Shown here: piece after piece, positions 43,721 to 51,631 of the stretch
Numbering within the stretch: the first letter of the stretch is position 1
How the letters are laid out: every line of letters starts with the position of its first letter
NCBI RefSeq assembly: GCF_009363755.1
Contig: NZ_CP045417.1
Location: 310,001 to 374,000 of the forward strand
Length of the DNA stretch: 64,000 nt
Direction of reading: 5' to 3'
DNA from: Halomonas sp. THAF5a
GTDB lineage: Bacteria; Pseudomonadota; Gammaproteobacteria; Pseudomonadales; Halomonadaceae
The notes under the pieces: model-generated
What the model saw: the letters and a program-made list of their open reading frames with translations, nothing else
Databases searched by the model: none
What the model was told of the DNA's origin: nothing
Program-made: the position numbers and the translations under genes

Positions 43721-44500
43721 TCAGGCGGCGCCCTCGGCGCGGGTGAAGACCAGGGTGTCGCCCTCGGAGAGCGCGGGGTCGAAGGCGTAGCCGGCGACGT
43801 CGAAGTCCTTCAGCCCCTCCGGGTCGTCCAGGCGCTGATGGATCATCCAGGCGGCCATCAGGCCGCGGGCCTTCTTGGCGTAGAAGCTGATGATCTTCAG
43901 CTTGCCGTTCTTCTCGTCCTTGAAGACCGGGGTGATCACCCGGGCGGCGAGTCGCCGGGTATCGATCGCCTTGAAGTACTCGTTGGAGGCCAGGTTGACC
44001 AGCACGGGGCTGCCGCTCTCGGCCACGGCGCGGTCGAGCTCGGCGGTCAGCGTCGCCTTCCAGAAGGCATAGAGGTCCTTGCCGGCCGGGTTCTCGAGCC
44101 GGGTGCCCATCTCCAGGCGGTAGGGCTGGATCAGGTCCAGCGGGCGCAGCAGGCCGTAGAGGCCGGAGAGGATACGCAGGTGTTCCTGGGCGAAGGCGTT
44201 GTCGCCGTCATCGAAACGGTCGGCCTCGAGGCCGACGTAGACGTCGCCCTGGAAGGCCTGGGCGGCGGGCTTGGCGTTCTCCGGGGTGAAGGGCGTGTGC
44301 CAGTCGGCGAAGCGGGCGGCGTTGAGCCCGGCGAGCTTGTCGCTGATGCCCATCAGCTCGCTGAGCCGCTGGGGCGAGTAGTCCCGGAGGATCTCGATCA
44401 GCGCCTGGCTCTTGTCGAGGTGATCCGGCTGGGTGTGCCGGGGCGTGGTGGCAGGGGTCTCGAAGTCCAGCGTCTTGGCAGGCGAGATCACGCTCAGCAT
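43721..44500 (-). CDS. yaaA: Peroxide stress protein YaaA
   Basis: A 259-residue DUF328 protein with the N-terminal ISPAKTLDF, the LNAARFADW segment and the C-terminal [14 protein letters not shown] block. In E. coli YaaA lowers free iron under hydrogen peroxide and is OxyR-induced; it also binds DNA. AGGAG precedes the ATG. It stands alone here, and no OxyR-type site was identified. Confidence 0.93.
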   Translation of the reverse strand: MLSVISPAKTLDFETPATTPRHTQPDHLDKSQALIEILRDYSPQRLSELMGISDKLAGLNAARFADWHTPFTPENAKPAAQAFQGDVYVGLEADRFDDGDNAFAQEHLRILSGLYGLLRPLDLIQPYRLEMGTRLENPAGKDLYAFWKATLTAELDRAVAESGSPVLVNLASNEYFKAIDTRRLAARVITPVFKDEKNGKLKIISFYAKKARGLMAAWMIHQRLDDPEGLKDFDVAGYAFDPALSEGDTLVFTRAEGAA

Positions 44501-44798
44501 GGGGGGGCTCCTGTGGCGAGAGGGTGGCCGGATGGCGTCGGCGTCCAGTATATCAACTCGCTTGCACGCGATGGGCTATCGGGCGGATAGCCTCTGCCCG
44601 CTTTCTCTGGCAGGGAACGGCCCCAGGCCTCGCCTGGCGCGACAACCCGCCAGGGTTGAGTCACCGACGGGGCGCGCGTATGCTTGCCCTCCCAAAGCCC
44701 CGGCGGAGCCCGGAAGGCCATCGTTTTTTGCCAGGAGGGATGCCGGACACAGGGTGTGAGCGGCCTCCCTCCGCTTCACTGGACGCAGGGTAGTTGCC
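44501..44798. other. Intergenic region between yaaA and the Sel1-like gene, no gene seen
   Basis: This 298-bp divergent region must contain both promoters. I see a small hairpin (CCAGGC-CTC-GCCTGG near 44623-44637) and no credible reading frame. No clear -10/-35 pair or riboswitch was recognised. Confidence 0.6.
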
Positions 44799-45359
44799 AT
44801 GCCAGAGGCATCCTCACTGTTCACCCGGCTCGAGTACCGGCTTGCGCAGCAGCTGTTCCACATTCGCTGGCTGCCCCGTTCGCCGCGAACGCAGCGCCTG
44901 ACCATGCACCTCTTCCAGCGCTGTGCCGATGCCGGGCATCCGGCGGCGCTGGCGCAGTACGGTCACATGCTCTTCCACCGTGGCGTCAGTCCCCAGGACA
45001 AGGCCCGCGGGGCGCGCTACGTGCTGGAGGCCGCCCAGGCCGGGGATGCCAAGGCGCAGTATCAGGCGGGCCAGATCCACGAGCACGGCTGTGCCCAGTA
45101 CCCCCGTCGCGATGACCACGCCGTGACCTGGTACGCGCGTGCCGGCGAGGCGGGCCATCCGCTGGCGGCGACCCGGCTCGCCCGGGCCTATCGCCATGGC
45201 GAGCTCTCTCTGCCGGTGGATCTCGAGAAGGCCGGGCACTGGCAGGCCCTGGCCGATCGGCTGGCCGGCTTCGACGAGGCGCCGGCGGGCGACGCCTCCC
45301 AGGCGAACGCCCTGGATGCCCCCGCAGTGGACAAGGCCGGAGGCGAGACGCGACACTAG
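44799..45359 (+). CDS. Sel1-like repeat protein
   Basis: A 186-residue alpha-helical protein with three to four Sel1-type repeats between about residues 35 and 140. Marks are AGHPAALAQYGHMLFHRG, AGDAKAQYQAGQIHEHG and AGHPLAATRLARAYRHGE. Such repeats bind other proteins. No signal peptide is present, so it is cytoplasmic. It is followed 49 bp later by the exonuclease gene on the same strand. The specific role is unknown. Confidence 0.8.
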   Translation: MPEASSLFTRLEYRLAQQLFHIRWLPRSPRTQRLTMHLFQRCADAGHPAALAQYGHMLFHRGVSPQDKARGARYVLEAAQAGDAKAQYQAGQIHEHGCAQYPRRDDHAVTWYARAGEAGHPLAATRLARAYRHGELSLPVDLEKAGHWQALADRLAGFDEAPAGDASQANALDAPAVDKAGGETRH

Positions 45360-45408
45360 GGCTTTGCCGTGACGGCACCGGCCACTTCGACAAAGGACTC
45401 TCCCGCCC

Positions 45409-45909
45409 GTGACGCTACCCACACTGCTGGATATCGAGGCGTCCGGCTTCGGGCGCGGCAGCTACCCCATCGAGATCGGCCTCGCCCGGGCCGATGGCAG
45501 CACCTGCGCCTTCCTCGTCCAGCCGCTGGAGGAGTGGACGCACTGGGATCCCAAGGCCGAGCTGCTGCACGGCATCAGTCGCAGCCGCCTGCAGCGCGAG
45601 GGGCATCCGGTGCGCCAGGTGGCGCGCTGGCTCAATGACGAGCTGGGGGAGGTCGGCCTCGCCTACAGCGACAGCTGGGGCTACGACAACACCTGGCTGT
45701 CGCTGCTCTTCCACCATGCCGGCATGCTGCCGGCCTTCCGCCTGGAGGCGCTGCGCATCCTGCTGAGCGAGTCGCAGCAGGCGCTGTGGAGCCGCACCAA
45801 GGAAGCCCTCATCCTCGAGCGGGACATCCATCGGCATCGCGCCGGGGAGGACGCCCGCCTGCTGCAGCTCACCTACCAGCGTACGCTCGAGCTCACCGCC
45901 GACGCCTGA
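45409..45909 (+). CDS. DEDD-superfamily 3'-5' exonuclease-like protein
   Basis: A 166-residue protein with the RNase T/DnaQ fold. The ExoI motif DIEASGFG (residues 8-15), YSDSWGYDN around residue 86, and the C-terminal HRAGEDARLL supplying the last acidic residue and His fit a DEDDh-type active site. It is shorter than DnaQ and lacks accessory domains. The substrate could be RNA or DNA. The start is a GTG with AAGGA upstream at a slightly long distance. Confidence 0.8.
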   Translation: MTLPTLLDIEASGFGRGSYPIEIGLARADGSTCAFLVQPLEEWTHWDPKAELLHGISRSRLQREGHPVRQVARWLNDELGEVGLAYSDSWGYDNTWLSLLFHHAGMLPAFRLEALRILLSESQQALWSRTKEALILERDIHRHRAGEDARLLQLTYQRTLELTADA

Positions 45910-45960
45910 GGCGCGCCCGACACCGACCGTCCGCCCGCGCCACGGGCGCGCGGACCTCGT

Positions 45961-46515
45961 TCAGGCGTGCTGGCCCAGCCGGGCCTCCAGGGCGTCCAGC
46001 AGGTCGGCGGGGTCGGCGGCATCGATCAGCTCGGCCCGGGTGCGACCGTCCAGGAAACCCTGTTCCACGGTGCTGTCGAGGAAGGTCAGCAGCGGCGCGT
46101 AGAAGCCGGCGCTGTCGAGCACGCCGATGGGCTTGTCGTGCAGGCCCAGGTAGTGCCAGGTCCAGGCCTCGAAGAGCTCCTCGAGGGTGCCGATACCGCC
46201 CGGCAGCGCGATGAAGGCGTCGGCATGGGCGGCCATGCTGGCCTTGCGCTCGTGCATGTTGCGCACCCGCACCAGCCGGGTCAGGCCCTGGTGGGCCTGC
46301 TCGCGCTCGACCAGGTGGTCGGGCATCACCCCGATCGCCTCGCCGCCGGCGGCCATCACGGCATCGGCCAGGCGGCCCATCAGGCCGACGCGGGCGCCGC
46401 CGTAGACCAGGCCGTGGCCGCGGCGGGCGAGCTCCTCGCCGAGCCGCTCGGCGGCCGCGAGGTGTTGCGGGTCGCGGCCCTCCCGGGACCCCAGGTAGAC
46501 GCAGAATCTCGACAT
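45961..46515 (-). CDS. LOG family protein (TIGR00730, nucleotide 5'-monophosphate phosphoribohydrolase)
   Basis: A 184-residue Rossmann-fold protein with the family signature PGGIGTLEE at residues 105-113, the NMHERK motif at 86-91, and the N-terminal VYLGS-G and YGGARVGLMG loops. Members hydrolyse cytokinin-type riboside monophosphates or purine/pyrimidine monophosphates (compare E. coli PpnN). AAGGAGAAAAG precedes the ATG at 46515. It stands downstream of the 40-residue membrane protein gene, past a terminator. Confidence 0.9.
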   Translation of the reverse strand: MSRFCVYLGSREGRDPQHLAAAERLGEELARRGHGLVYGGARVGLMGRLADAVMAAGGEAIGVMPDHLVEREQAHQGLTRLVRVRNMHERKASMAAHADAFIALPGGIGTLEELFEAWTWHYLGLHDKPIGVLDSAGFYAPLLTFLDSTVEQGFLDGRTRAELIDAADPADLLDALEARLGQHA

Positions 46516-46585
46516 GCTTTTCTCCTTGGCAGGGCCATCATCCTAGCGGTCCGGCCCCGGGGCCGGAAGCCCCACCCGAAAACGC

Positions 46586-46612
46586 GAAGGGCGCCCTCCG
46601 GGGGCGCCCTTC
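46586..46612. terminator. Terminator downstream of the 40-residue ORF
   Basis: An 11-bp stem (GAAGGGCGCCC / GGGCGCCCTTC) with a 5-nt loop, 18 bp past the stop of the small minus-strand gene. On the minus strand CGTTTTC follows, giving a partial U-tract. Confidence 0.75.
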
Positions 46613-46630
46613 GTGGTCGTGATGGCCGGC

Positions 46631-46753
46631 TCAGCGAGCGCCCGAGGCGTCGCGCTTCATGGCCTGGCGCAGCAGCTTGATGCCCACGCCGCTGATGACG
46701 AGCATGCTGGCGATCAGGGCGAGACTGGCAATCACATGGGTATCCAGGTACAT
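46631..46753 (-). CDS. 40-residue single-pass membrane protein
   Basis: A short reading frame on the minus strand encoding MYLDTHVIASLALIAS followed by a hydrophobic stretch through residue 25 (LVISGVGIKLL), then a basic tail (RQAMKRDASGAR). CAGGAGACCCCGG directly before the ATG is a strong ribosome-binding site, and an intrinsic terminator lies just downstream. The N-out/C-in topology follows from the positive tail. No family was recognised. It lies 61 bp after the DUF501 gene and may be its operon partner. Confidence 0.65.
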   Translation of the reverse strand: MYLDTHVIASLALIASMLVISGVGIKLLRQAMKRDASGAR

Positions 46754-46814
46754 CCGGGGTCTCCTGTGGTGTTATCGATACGTCGGGAAGGGGGATCGTC
46801 GGCCGCGGGCCGGC

Positions 46815-47336
46815 TCACGGCAGGCAGTCGGCGACCGCGTAGTGCTCGTCGAGCCACTGGCCGATGACGTTCTCGCCGCACAGGTGGTGCGCATACTGGG
46901 TATGCAGGCAGCGCACCTGGTCGCGGTTGGCGATCCCGCCGATGCCGCGCGCGGTGAGGACGCCATCATACCCGAGGCGGGCGACTTCCGCCTTCTGCGC
47001 CTCGCTCATGTAGGCCCAGCGCGCCGCGACATAGGCGTCGTGGCTGCGGTGGTAGGCGGCCAGGAATTCGGGATCCTCCTTGAGGCGGGTCTCCAGCTGC
47101 TTGATCACCCCGGCGGCCTCGATGTGCGAGATCTCGATCTTGAGACGCTCCGAGCAGAGCCAGTAGAGGGTCGGGAACGGCTTGCCGTCGACGATGGGCG
47201 CCATGCGCAGCACCAGCGGGGTGCCCTCGCCGTCGGTGGCGGCCAGCGCCTCGATGCCGCGGGGCGCGCGGCCGAGCTGCTCGGCGATGATGGCCAGCTG
47301 GCGCTCATCGGGGGCCTGATCGGTTCGGATCACCAT
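46815..47336 (-). CDS. DUF501 family protein
   Basis: A 173-residue soluble protein resembling the DUF501 family. It has an N-terminal QLGRAPRGI block, PTLYWLC, the SHIEAAGVIKQLE segment, and the C-terminal GIGGIANRDQVRCLHTQYAHHL motif with conserved Cys and His residues. The function is unknown. An in-frame TTG at 47354 exists, but the ATG at 47336 has GGGA upstream. The start lies inside the preceding reading frame (32-bp overlap), so translation is probably coupled. Confidence 0.8.
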   Translation of the reverse strand: MVIRTDQAPDERQLAIIAEQLGRAPRGIEALAATDGEGTPLVLRMAPIVDGKPFPTLYWLCSERLKIEISHIEAAGVIKQLETRLKEDPEFLAAYHRSHDAYVAARWAYMSEAQKAEVARLGYDGVLTARGIGGIANRDQVRCLHTQYAHHLCGENVIGQWLDEHYAVADCLP

Positions 47337-47634
47337 CGTCGTTGTCCCGTACAAACTTGTTCGAGTGCCCCACGGCCAGGAAGAAGGCGCGGTTGAGCTG
47401 CTCGGGGGTGGGCACGTAGCGCCACTCCCGCTCGCAGTACTCGCCGGCCCTCGCCATCAGCGCATCGTAGAGGCGATTGAACGGCGCATCATAATCGTAA
47501 GGGTCGGCGCCGAACAAGCGGATGTGCGGGTAGTCGGCGAAGCGTTCGAGGAAGTAGCGCTGCAGGTCGGCCTCGACGGCGCGGTGGCGCGGGGTGTCGT
47601 CCGGGTCCAGCCAGAGGGTATAGCGGATGGCCAT
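47305..47634 (-). CDS. Conserved hypothetical protein upstream of DUF501
   Basis: A 109-residue acidic protein with no membrane segment, starting MAIRYTLWLD. It is rich in aromatic residues (PYDYDAPFNRLYDALM, CEREWRYVPTPEQLNRAFFLAVGHSN). GGGAGCCCCC before the ATG is a fair ribosome-binding site. I do not recognise a family. Overlap with the DUF501 gene suggests a joint function. Confidence 0.65.
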   Translation of the reverse strand: MAIRYTLWLDPDDTPRHRAVEADLQRYFLERFADYPHIRLFGADPYDYDAPFNRLYDALMARAGEYCEREWRYVPTPEQLNRAFFLAVGHSNKFVRDNDDGDPNRSGPR

Positions 47635-47725
47635 GGGGGCTCCCGTCGGTGGAGGGCTGTGGGGGTATGACAGCGGCGCGCCGGGTTCGGCTCGGGGTCT
47701 GTGTCATCCCCCGGCAAGGCCCCGT

Positions 47726-48196
47726 TCAGCGCCGGGCCAGCGGCGCCTCGCGGGCGCCGGTGAGCCGCGCCAGGTCGCTCGGGGAGAGGCAGAGCTCCAG
47801 TCCCCGCCGGCCGGCGCTGACGTGGATCGCCTCCCGGCCCCGGACGCTCTCGTCGAGGAAGGTGGGCAGGCGCTTGCGCTGGCCCAGCGGGCTGATGCCG
47901 CCCACCACGTAGCCGGTGGCCCTCTCGGCCTCGGCGGGGTCGGCGAGGCTCGCCTTGCGCGCCCCGGCGGCCCGGGCCAGGGCCTTGAGGTCGAGCTGGC
48001 AGGGCACCGGCACGATGGCCACCACCAGCCGGCCGTCGTCGAGGCGGGCGAGCAGCGTCTTGTAGACCTCGTCGGCCGGCAGGCCCAGGGCGCGGGCGGC
48101 CTCCTCACCGTAGGCGGTAGTGCGCGGGTCGTGGTCGTAGCTGTCGAGCCGAAAGGTCACGCCGGCCTTCTCCAGCGCCGTCACCGCCGGGGTCAT
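47726..48196 (-). CDS. ybaK: Cys-tRNA(Pro)/Cys-tRNA(Cys) deacylase YbaK
   Basis: A 156-residue editing enzyme of the YbaK/EbsC family. It hydrolyses Cys wrongly loaded on tRNA-Pro. The conserved YKTLLARLDDGRLVVAIVPV block, the KALARAAGARKASLAD segment and the GGISPLGQR motif are all visible, and the length is normal. The start overlaps the thioesterase stop (ATGA), indicating translational coupling. Confidence 0.93.
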   Translation of the reverse strand: MTPAVTALEKAGVTFRLDSYDHDPRTTAYGEEAARALGLPADEVYKTLLARLDDGRLVVAIVPVPCQLDLKALARAAGARKASLADPAEAERATGYVVGGISPLGQRKRLPTFLDESVRGREAIHVSAGRRGLELCLSPSDLARLTGAREAPLARR

Positions 48197-48600
48197 GCGT
48201 CGGCCGGCTCAGGCTGGCGATGGGCCTCCAGGGCCTCGCGCAGTGCGCCCTCGATGGGCACGGCCTGCTTGGTCGCATGATCGAAATGCACCATGACGGT
48301 ATGGCCGAGGTTGGTCAGCTGCCCGTCCTGCCGGGCCTCCTGGCTCACGGTGAAGGAGCTGTTGCCGAGGCGCGAGACATAGGTGCGGATCTCGATCTCG
48401 CGGCCGTACTGCAGCTCGGCCCGGTAGTCGACCTCCATGCGGGCCATGATCAGCCGCCACTTGCGCGGGTCCAGGTCCGGCGTGAAGAGCCGGAAGAGGT
48501 CGTTGCGGGCCAGCTCGAACCAGGCCGGCAGCCGGGTGTTGTTGACGTGTCCCAGGGCATCGGTGTCATAGAAGGCGGGTTCCACGGTGCGAACGAACAT
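48193..48600 (-). CDS. Hotdog-fold acyl-CoA thioesterase (YbgC/FadM-like)
   Basis: A 135-residue single-hotdog protein with the active-site pattern YDTDALGHVNNTRLPAWFELAR (Asp near residue 14). The central MARMEVDYRAELQYGREIEIRT strand and the C-terminal HFDHATKQAVPI follow. It likely hydrolyses short or medium acyl-CoA thioesters. GAGGAAG precedes the ATG. It forms a two-gene unit with ybaK. Confidence 0.88.
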   Translation of the reverse strand: MFVRTVEPAFYDTDALGHVNNTRLPAWFELARNDLFRLFTPDLDPRKWRLIMARMEVDYRAELQYGREIEIRTYVSRLGNSSFTVSQEARQDGQLTNLGHTVMVHFDHATKQAVPIEGALREALEAHRQPEPADA

Positions 48601-48657
48601 CGGTGGCTTCCTCGTGAGCGTCTCGGAGGGACAGCTTTACCCCGAGCAAGCGCTCGG

Positions 48658-49485
48658 TCAAGTGTTGGCGCGGGATCGCCGGAGCTTCTGGCGCGTGGCG
48701 CGCCAGGCCTGCAGGCGGGTCCAGGCCAGCAACCAGGCGGTGGCGGCGACGAAGCCGGCCAGGGTGCCGAGCGCGAGCCCGAAGCGTCCGTAGGTCAGCG
48801 AGATGCAGAGTGCATAGCAGAGCAGCGCGCCGAGCCCGGCCGGGTAGTGCTTGATCACCGTGGCCACCGGGGCGGCGCCGTGGGTCAGGTGCAGGATCAC
48901 CAGGAAGGGGTACATGGTCACCGGGAAGGCGGCCATGACCCCGGCCCAGGCGGCGGGCATCACGTGGGCGAGGCCGGTGATCAGGAAGATGATGCCGGCC
49001 GCCAGGGCGGCGCGCAGGCCGAGCGCCGCCCAGCTGAAGCCGCCCCGGGGGCCGGTCGCGGTATCGGGGACGCGACGATAGAGCCAGATGAACAGCGCGA
49101 TCGCGGCCAGGGTGGTCAGGGTGCCGGTCAGTCGCGTGAACTCCACCTGGGTCAGCAGCAGGCTCGCTGCCAGCCAGGCCGCGAAGCCGCCGGCGCTGCC
49201 GGCGAGCACGCCGGGCAGGCCGTCGCGACGCCCGCACAGCAGGTAGCCGCCGGCCAGCGCCAGGGTGGCGCTGAAGCCGGCCAGGGTGTGCACGGCGCTC
49301 TGGGTGGCGAAGGCCGGCGAGATCTCCAGGCCGATGAAGAACAGGGCGATGGCGGTGCCCAGCGGGTAGCCGGCGAGCAGGCCGGCCACGCGGGCGCTGA
49401 CGCGCTCGGCGATCATCGAGAGGCCGAGCACCACGCCGATGGAGACCGCCAGCTTGGCCAGCTGCCAGGAGAAGGGAACGTCCAT
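48658..49485 (-). CDS. Polytopic membrane protein with internal duplication
   Basis: A 275-residue protein with about eight to nine hydrophobic segments. The two halves share a pattern: AGLLAGYPLGTAIALFFIGLE near residue 34 and AGVMAAFPVTMYPFLVILHL near residue 185. This suggests a duplicated inverted-repeat transporter. It ends in a basic tail. The substrate and family are not recognised; it looks like a small carrier. It is divergent from the HNH gene. Confidence 0.75.
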   Translation of the reverse strand: MDVPFSWQLAKLAVSIGVVLGLSMIAERVSARVAGLLAGYPLGTAIALFFIGLEISPAFATQSAVHTLAGFSATLALAGGYLLCGRRDGLPGVLAGSAGGFAAWLAASLLLTQVEFTRLTGTLTTLAAIALFIWLYRRVPDTATGPRGGFSWAALGLRAALAAGIIFLITGLAHVMPAAWAGVMAAFPVTMYPFLVILHLTHGAAPVATVIKHYPAGLGALLCYALCISLTYGRFGLALGTLAGFVAATAWLLAWTRLQAWRATRQKLRRSRANT

Positions 49486-49539
49486 ATCGTATCCGGGTCC
49501 TTGTGATCAGGGTTAGACGAGTCGTCGAGGAGGCGCGCC

Positions 49540-49881
49540 ATGGCCGGTCATGAACTCTCGCCCCCGCCGCGCCCGGCGGCCTGCGAACTCTGCGAGCGGG
49601 CGGCACCGCTGACCAAGCACCACCTGATCCCGCGGGCTCTGCACGGCAAGGCCCGCTACCGGCGCCGCTTCGACCGAGTCGAGCGGCTTACCGCTATCCT
49701 CTGGGTCTGTCACGCCTGCCACCGGCACATCCACGCGGTGCTCAGCGAGCGCGAGCTGGCCGATCATTATCGCAGACGAGAGGCGCTGCTGGCGCACCCG
49801 GAGATCGCGACCTTCGTGGCATGGCTTTCCACCAAGCCGGCGGGCTTTCGTCCCAAGAAGCGGGCCGCCCGCCGCGGCTAG
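49540..49881 (+). CDS. HNH endonuclease family protein
   Basis: A 113-residue protein with a zinc-finger-like CELC (residues 15-18), the HNH core LTKHHLIPR (24-32) and a second CHACHRHIH (58-66). These give the beta-beta-alpha metal site with paired cysteine knuckles. No phage or intron context is present, and small HNH proteins of this type are common in Halomonas-like chromosomes. The substrate is unknown. GAGGAGG precedes the ATG. Confidence 0.85.
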   Translation: MAGHELSPPPRPAACELCERAAPLTKHHLIPRALHGKARYRRRFDRVERLTAILWVCHACHRHIHAVLSERELADHYRRREALLAHPEIATFVAWLSTKPAGFRPKKRAARRG

Positions 49882-49887
49882 CCGGGC

Positions 49888-50331
49888 TCAGACCAGGCGC
49901 AACCCCTTGAGGTCGGTCCAGGCGGCCCGCAGCGCCGCGGCCAGTGGCCCGAGCAGGTGCTCGGGCAGCGCGCGCTCGGCGGCCTCGACGTCCTCGTCGT
50001 CGCGGTTGCGCAGCCAGCAGTAGGCCCAGGCGCAGGCCTCGTCGTCGCCGGCCGGCACGGGGCGGGCGGGCATCTGCACCAGCAGGAAAGTGGCGGTACG
50101 TGCCGCCCACAGCGGCGGCTCTTCGCCGTCGGGGCGGCTCCAGGCGGCGAGGGTCTCGCCGCTCGGCGTCTCCTCCGGCAGGCCGATCCGCGTCACCCGG
50201 GCGGTCTCGGCGAGCAGCAGCGCCAGGCGGTCGGCATCGCCCTGGCCGAGGGTCAGCCACTGGGCGACCAGATCGGGCAGGCCGCGGCGCACCTTGGCAT
50301 AGAAGCCGTCTTGCGGCATGGTCTTGGTCAT
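49888..50331 (-). CDS. Hypothetical protein
   Basis: A 147-residue, leucine- and alanine-rich soluble protein without recognised motifs. It contains a WAYCWLRNRDDEDVEAAE stretch and a PEHLLGPLAAALRAAW helix. The start at 50331 has AAGG upstream; another ATG lies at 50319. It diverges from the MalY-type gene with only 31 bp between starts, so the two promoters overlap or lie inside each other's coding regions. Confidence 0.6.
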   Translation of the reverse strand: MTKTMPQDGFYAKVRRGLPDLVAQWLTLGQGDADRLALLLAETARVTRIGLPEETPSGETLAAWSRPDGEEPPLWAARTATFLLVQMPARPVPAGDDEACAWAYCWLRNRDDEDVEAAERALPEHLLGPLAAALRAAWTDLKGLRLV

Positions 50332-50362
50332 CTTGTGGGCCTTCTGGGAGCGGGAACTGCAC

Positions 50363-51541
50363 ATGGAATTCGATTTTGCCACGCCCGTCGAGCGGCGCCA
50401 CCCACCGGAGGGTGACTGGCCCTCGCAGAAGTGGCATCGCTACGGCGAGGACGTGCTGCCGCTGTGGGTCGCCGACATGGACTTCGCCTCGCCGCCGGCG
50501 GTCATCGAGGCGCTTGAGGCGCGGGTCGCCCACGGCGTCTTCGGCTACGGCCAGGTGCCCGAGAGCCTCCGGCAGGCGCTCTGCGACTGGAGTGCCGAGC
50601 ACTACGGCTGGGCCCTCGACCCGGCCTGGCAGCTGTGGCTGCCGGGCGTGGTGCCCGCCCTGCACCTGGCGAGCCTGGCGCTCACCGCGCCGGGGGATGG
50701 CGTGCTCACGGTCACGCCCATCTACCCGCCCTTCCTGCAGGTCGCCGAGCGCACCGGCCGCCTGCCCCAGCAGGCGGCGCTGAGCCCTCCGGCGGCGCCC
50801 GGGGAGCCCTGGCGACTCGACCTCGAGGCGCTGGAGGCGGCGATCACTCCCGAGACCCGGCTGCTGCTGTGGTGCCAGCCCCATAACCCCACCGGCCGCG
50901 TCTGGACGCGGGAGGAGCTGGCGGGGCTCGCCGCGCTGGTCGTGCGCCACGACCTGCTGGTGGTCTCCGACGAGCTGCACTGCGACCTGCTGCTCGACGA
51001 GGGGGCCCGCCATGTGCCCCTGGCCGCCGCCTTCCCCGAGCTTGCCTCGCGCACCCTGACCCTCTGGGCCCCCTCCAAGACCTTCAACCTGGCGGGGCTC
51101 ACCACGGCCTGCGCGGTGATCCCCGACGCCGAGCTGCGCCGGCGCTTCGCCGCGGCGGCCAAGGGCCTGCAGCCGGACGGCAACGTGCTCGGGCTGGTGG
51201 CCGCCGAGGCAGCCTATCGCCATGGCGAGCCCTGGCGCCAGGCCCTGCTCGAGACGCTGCGCGACCATCGCCGGCGGCTGGTCGAGCGGGTGGCGCGGTG
51301 GCCGGGGGTGACCCTGAGCGTGCCCGCGTCCACCTACCTGGCCTGGCTGGACCTGCGCGAGGCCCCGGCCCTGCAGGGCGGCGACGCCTCGCCCCAGCGC
51401 CTGCTGCTGGAGCGGGCGGGCGTCGCCCTCTCCGACGGCGCCGACTTCGGCTGGCCGGGCTTCGTGCGGCTCAACTTCGGGACCACGGCGAGCCAGCTGG
51501 AGGCGGCCCTGCAACGCCTGGACGCCGTGCTGGCGGGCTGA
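50363..51541 (+). CDS. MalY/PatB-type PLP aminotransferase (cystathionine beta-lyase)
   Basis: A 392-residue fold-type I PLP enzyme. The PLP lysine is Lys239 (WAPSKTFNLAGL). The partner residues Asp203 (SDELHCD) and Asn175 (HNPTGRVW) are also present. The N-terminal WVADMDF (35-41) and GVFGYG segments distinguish the PatB/MalY branch. Typical activity is cleavage of cystathionine or cysteine conjugates; some members are transaminases. The upstream open frame is not conserved; the ATG at 50363 has GGGA upstream. Confidence 0.9.
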   Translation: MEFDFATPVERRHPPEGDWPSQKWHRYGEDVLPLWVADMDFASPPAVIEALEARVAHGVFGYGQVPESLRQALCDWSAEHYGWALDPAWQLWLPGVVPALHLASLALTAPGDGVLTVTPIYPPFLQVAERTGRLPQQAALSPPAAPGEPWRLDLEALEAAITPETRLLLWCQPHNPTGRVWTREELAGLAALVVRHDLLVVSDELHCDLLLDEGARHVPLAAAFPELASRTLTLWAPSKTFNLAGLTTACAVIPDAELRRRFAAAAKGLQPDGNVLGLVAAEAAYRHGEPWRQALLETLRDHRRRLVERVARWPGVTLSVPASTYLAWLDLREAPALQGGDASPQRLLLERAGVALSDGADFGWPGFVRLNFGTTASQLEAALQRLDAVLAG

Positions 51542-51573
51542 GCGCCGCGCACGCCAGCCCGGCCAGGACGACG

Positions 51574-51600
51574 ACGGCCGCCCCTCGGGGCGGCCGTTCT
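51574..51600. terminator. Terminator between the MalY-type and YbbN-type genes
   Basis: A 10-bp GC stem (ACGGCCGCCC / GGGCGGCCGT) with a CTCG tetraloop followed by TCTCGT. It sits between two convergent genes. The U-tract is weak. Confidence 0.7.
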
Positions 51601-51631
51601 CGTGCGGGGCGGCGGTTCGCGTGAGGGGTGC

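Noticed and set aside
49540..49881. HNH gene as part of a homing element, phage or defence island
   Set aside because: Flanked by ordinary chromosomal genes, with normal base composition, no repeats and no phage genes.
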